Shown: positions 5,825 through 5,941 of the stretch, one piece after another | How positions within the stretch are numbered: position 1 is the stretch's first letter | Layout: the number at the start of each line of letters is the position of its first letter | NCBI GenBank assembly: GCA_020426065.1 | Contig: JAGQQT010000260.1 | Coordinates: 1-5,941, forward strand | Reading direction: 5' to 3' | DNA from: Planctomycetaceae bacterium | GTDB taxonomy: Bacteria; Planctomycetota; Planctomycetia; Planctomycetales; Planctomycetaceae | Length of the DNA stretch: 5,941 nucleotides | Program-made: the position numbers and the translations under genes | Notes under the pieces: model-generated | Databases searched by the model: none | What the model was told of the DNA's origin: nothing | The model's input: the letters and a program-made list of their open reading frames with translations, nothing else

Positions 5825-5941
5825 TTACCAGGTGGTGGTCAGGTGAGGCAGAGTTTCCTTGAGGATGCTGCGGATGGCTGCACGATCTTCGTCGGAAAGA
5901 TGTTCGAAACCTGGTTCAGCGCTCGGGTCGGACAGAATCAG
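5825..5941 (-). CDS. C-terminal end of an unidentified convergent gene (partial)
   Basis: On the minus strand the frame is open from the window edge to a TAA stop at 5825-5827, giving 38 residues. The segment begins LILSDPSAEPGFEHLSDEDR and ends LKETLPHLTTTW, with a charged amphipathic helix in between. This looks like a genuine protein tail, because the composition is balanced and the stop sits in the narrow gap after the convergent JmjC gene (36 bases). The family cannot be recognised from so short a piece. It could be a chance open frame. Confidence 0.5.
   Translation of the reverse strand: MILSDPSAEPGFEHLSDEDRAAIRSILKETLPHLTTTW

Noticed and set aside
5813..5834. Hairpin CACCCGG / CCAGGTG in the convergent gap as a terminator
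   Set aside because: The stem has a mismatch on the plus strand (a G-U pair on the minus strand), overlaps the stop codon of the minus-strand gene, and has no adjacent T-run on either side.

Overview
The window looks like chromosomal DNA of a planctomycete, probably a Gimesia- or Rubinisphaera-like member of the Planctomycetaceae. This rests on gene style, not on any marker gene: a secreted acetyl-xylan-esterase-like alpha/beta hydrolase, moderately GC-rich codon use, poorly conserved ribosome binding sites, and a G/C-rich palindromic intergenic repeat. There is no phage, insertion sequence, tRNA, rRNA or CRISPR array.

Layout: (1) 65-1345, a secreted alpha/beta hydrolase with a signal peptide, HGGGG oxyanion loop, GISWGG nucleophile elbow and a C-terminal beta-rich extension. 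(2) 1493-3075, a two-gene operon: a phytanoyl-CoA-dioxygenase-type Fe(II)/2-oxoglutarate oxygenase, then a GntR-family (FCD subclass) regulator whose start codon overlaps the oxygenase stop codon. Just upstream lie a perfect 14-bp palindrome and a 12/14 copy of it, 21 bp apart centre to centre, on top of a promoter-like sequence. This is the best candidate for an undescribed regulatory circuit here. (3) 3076-3573, a non-coding stretch with a composite inverted-repeat element (3228-3393), a strong 9-bp hairpin (3442-3477) and a small palindrome beside the next gene. (4) 3574-5788, a CelD/BcsL-type GNAT acyltransferase followed on the same strand by a JmjC/cupin-like Fe(II)/2-oxoglutarate hydroxylase, with a UUCG-loop hairpin between them. 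(5) 5825-5941, the last 38 codons of a convergent minus-strand gene of unknown function.

How the genes may work together: the oxygenase and GntR regulator look like a self-contained substrate-responsive unit, with the regulator probably binding its own promoter and sensing the substrate or product of the oxygenase through a metal-binding FCD pocket. The GNAT and JmjC genes look like a second unit that could acylate and hydroxylate the same small molecule, lipid or peptide. Neither substrate can be read from sequence. The two oxygenases belong to different branches of the double-stranded beta-helix superfamily, and nothing seen shows that they act together.
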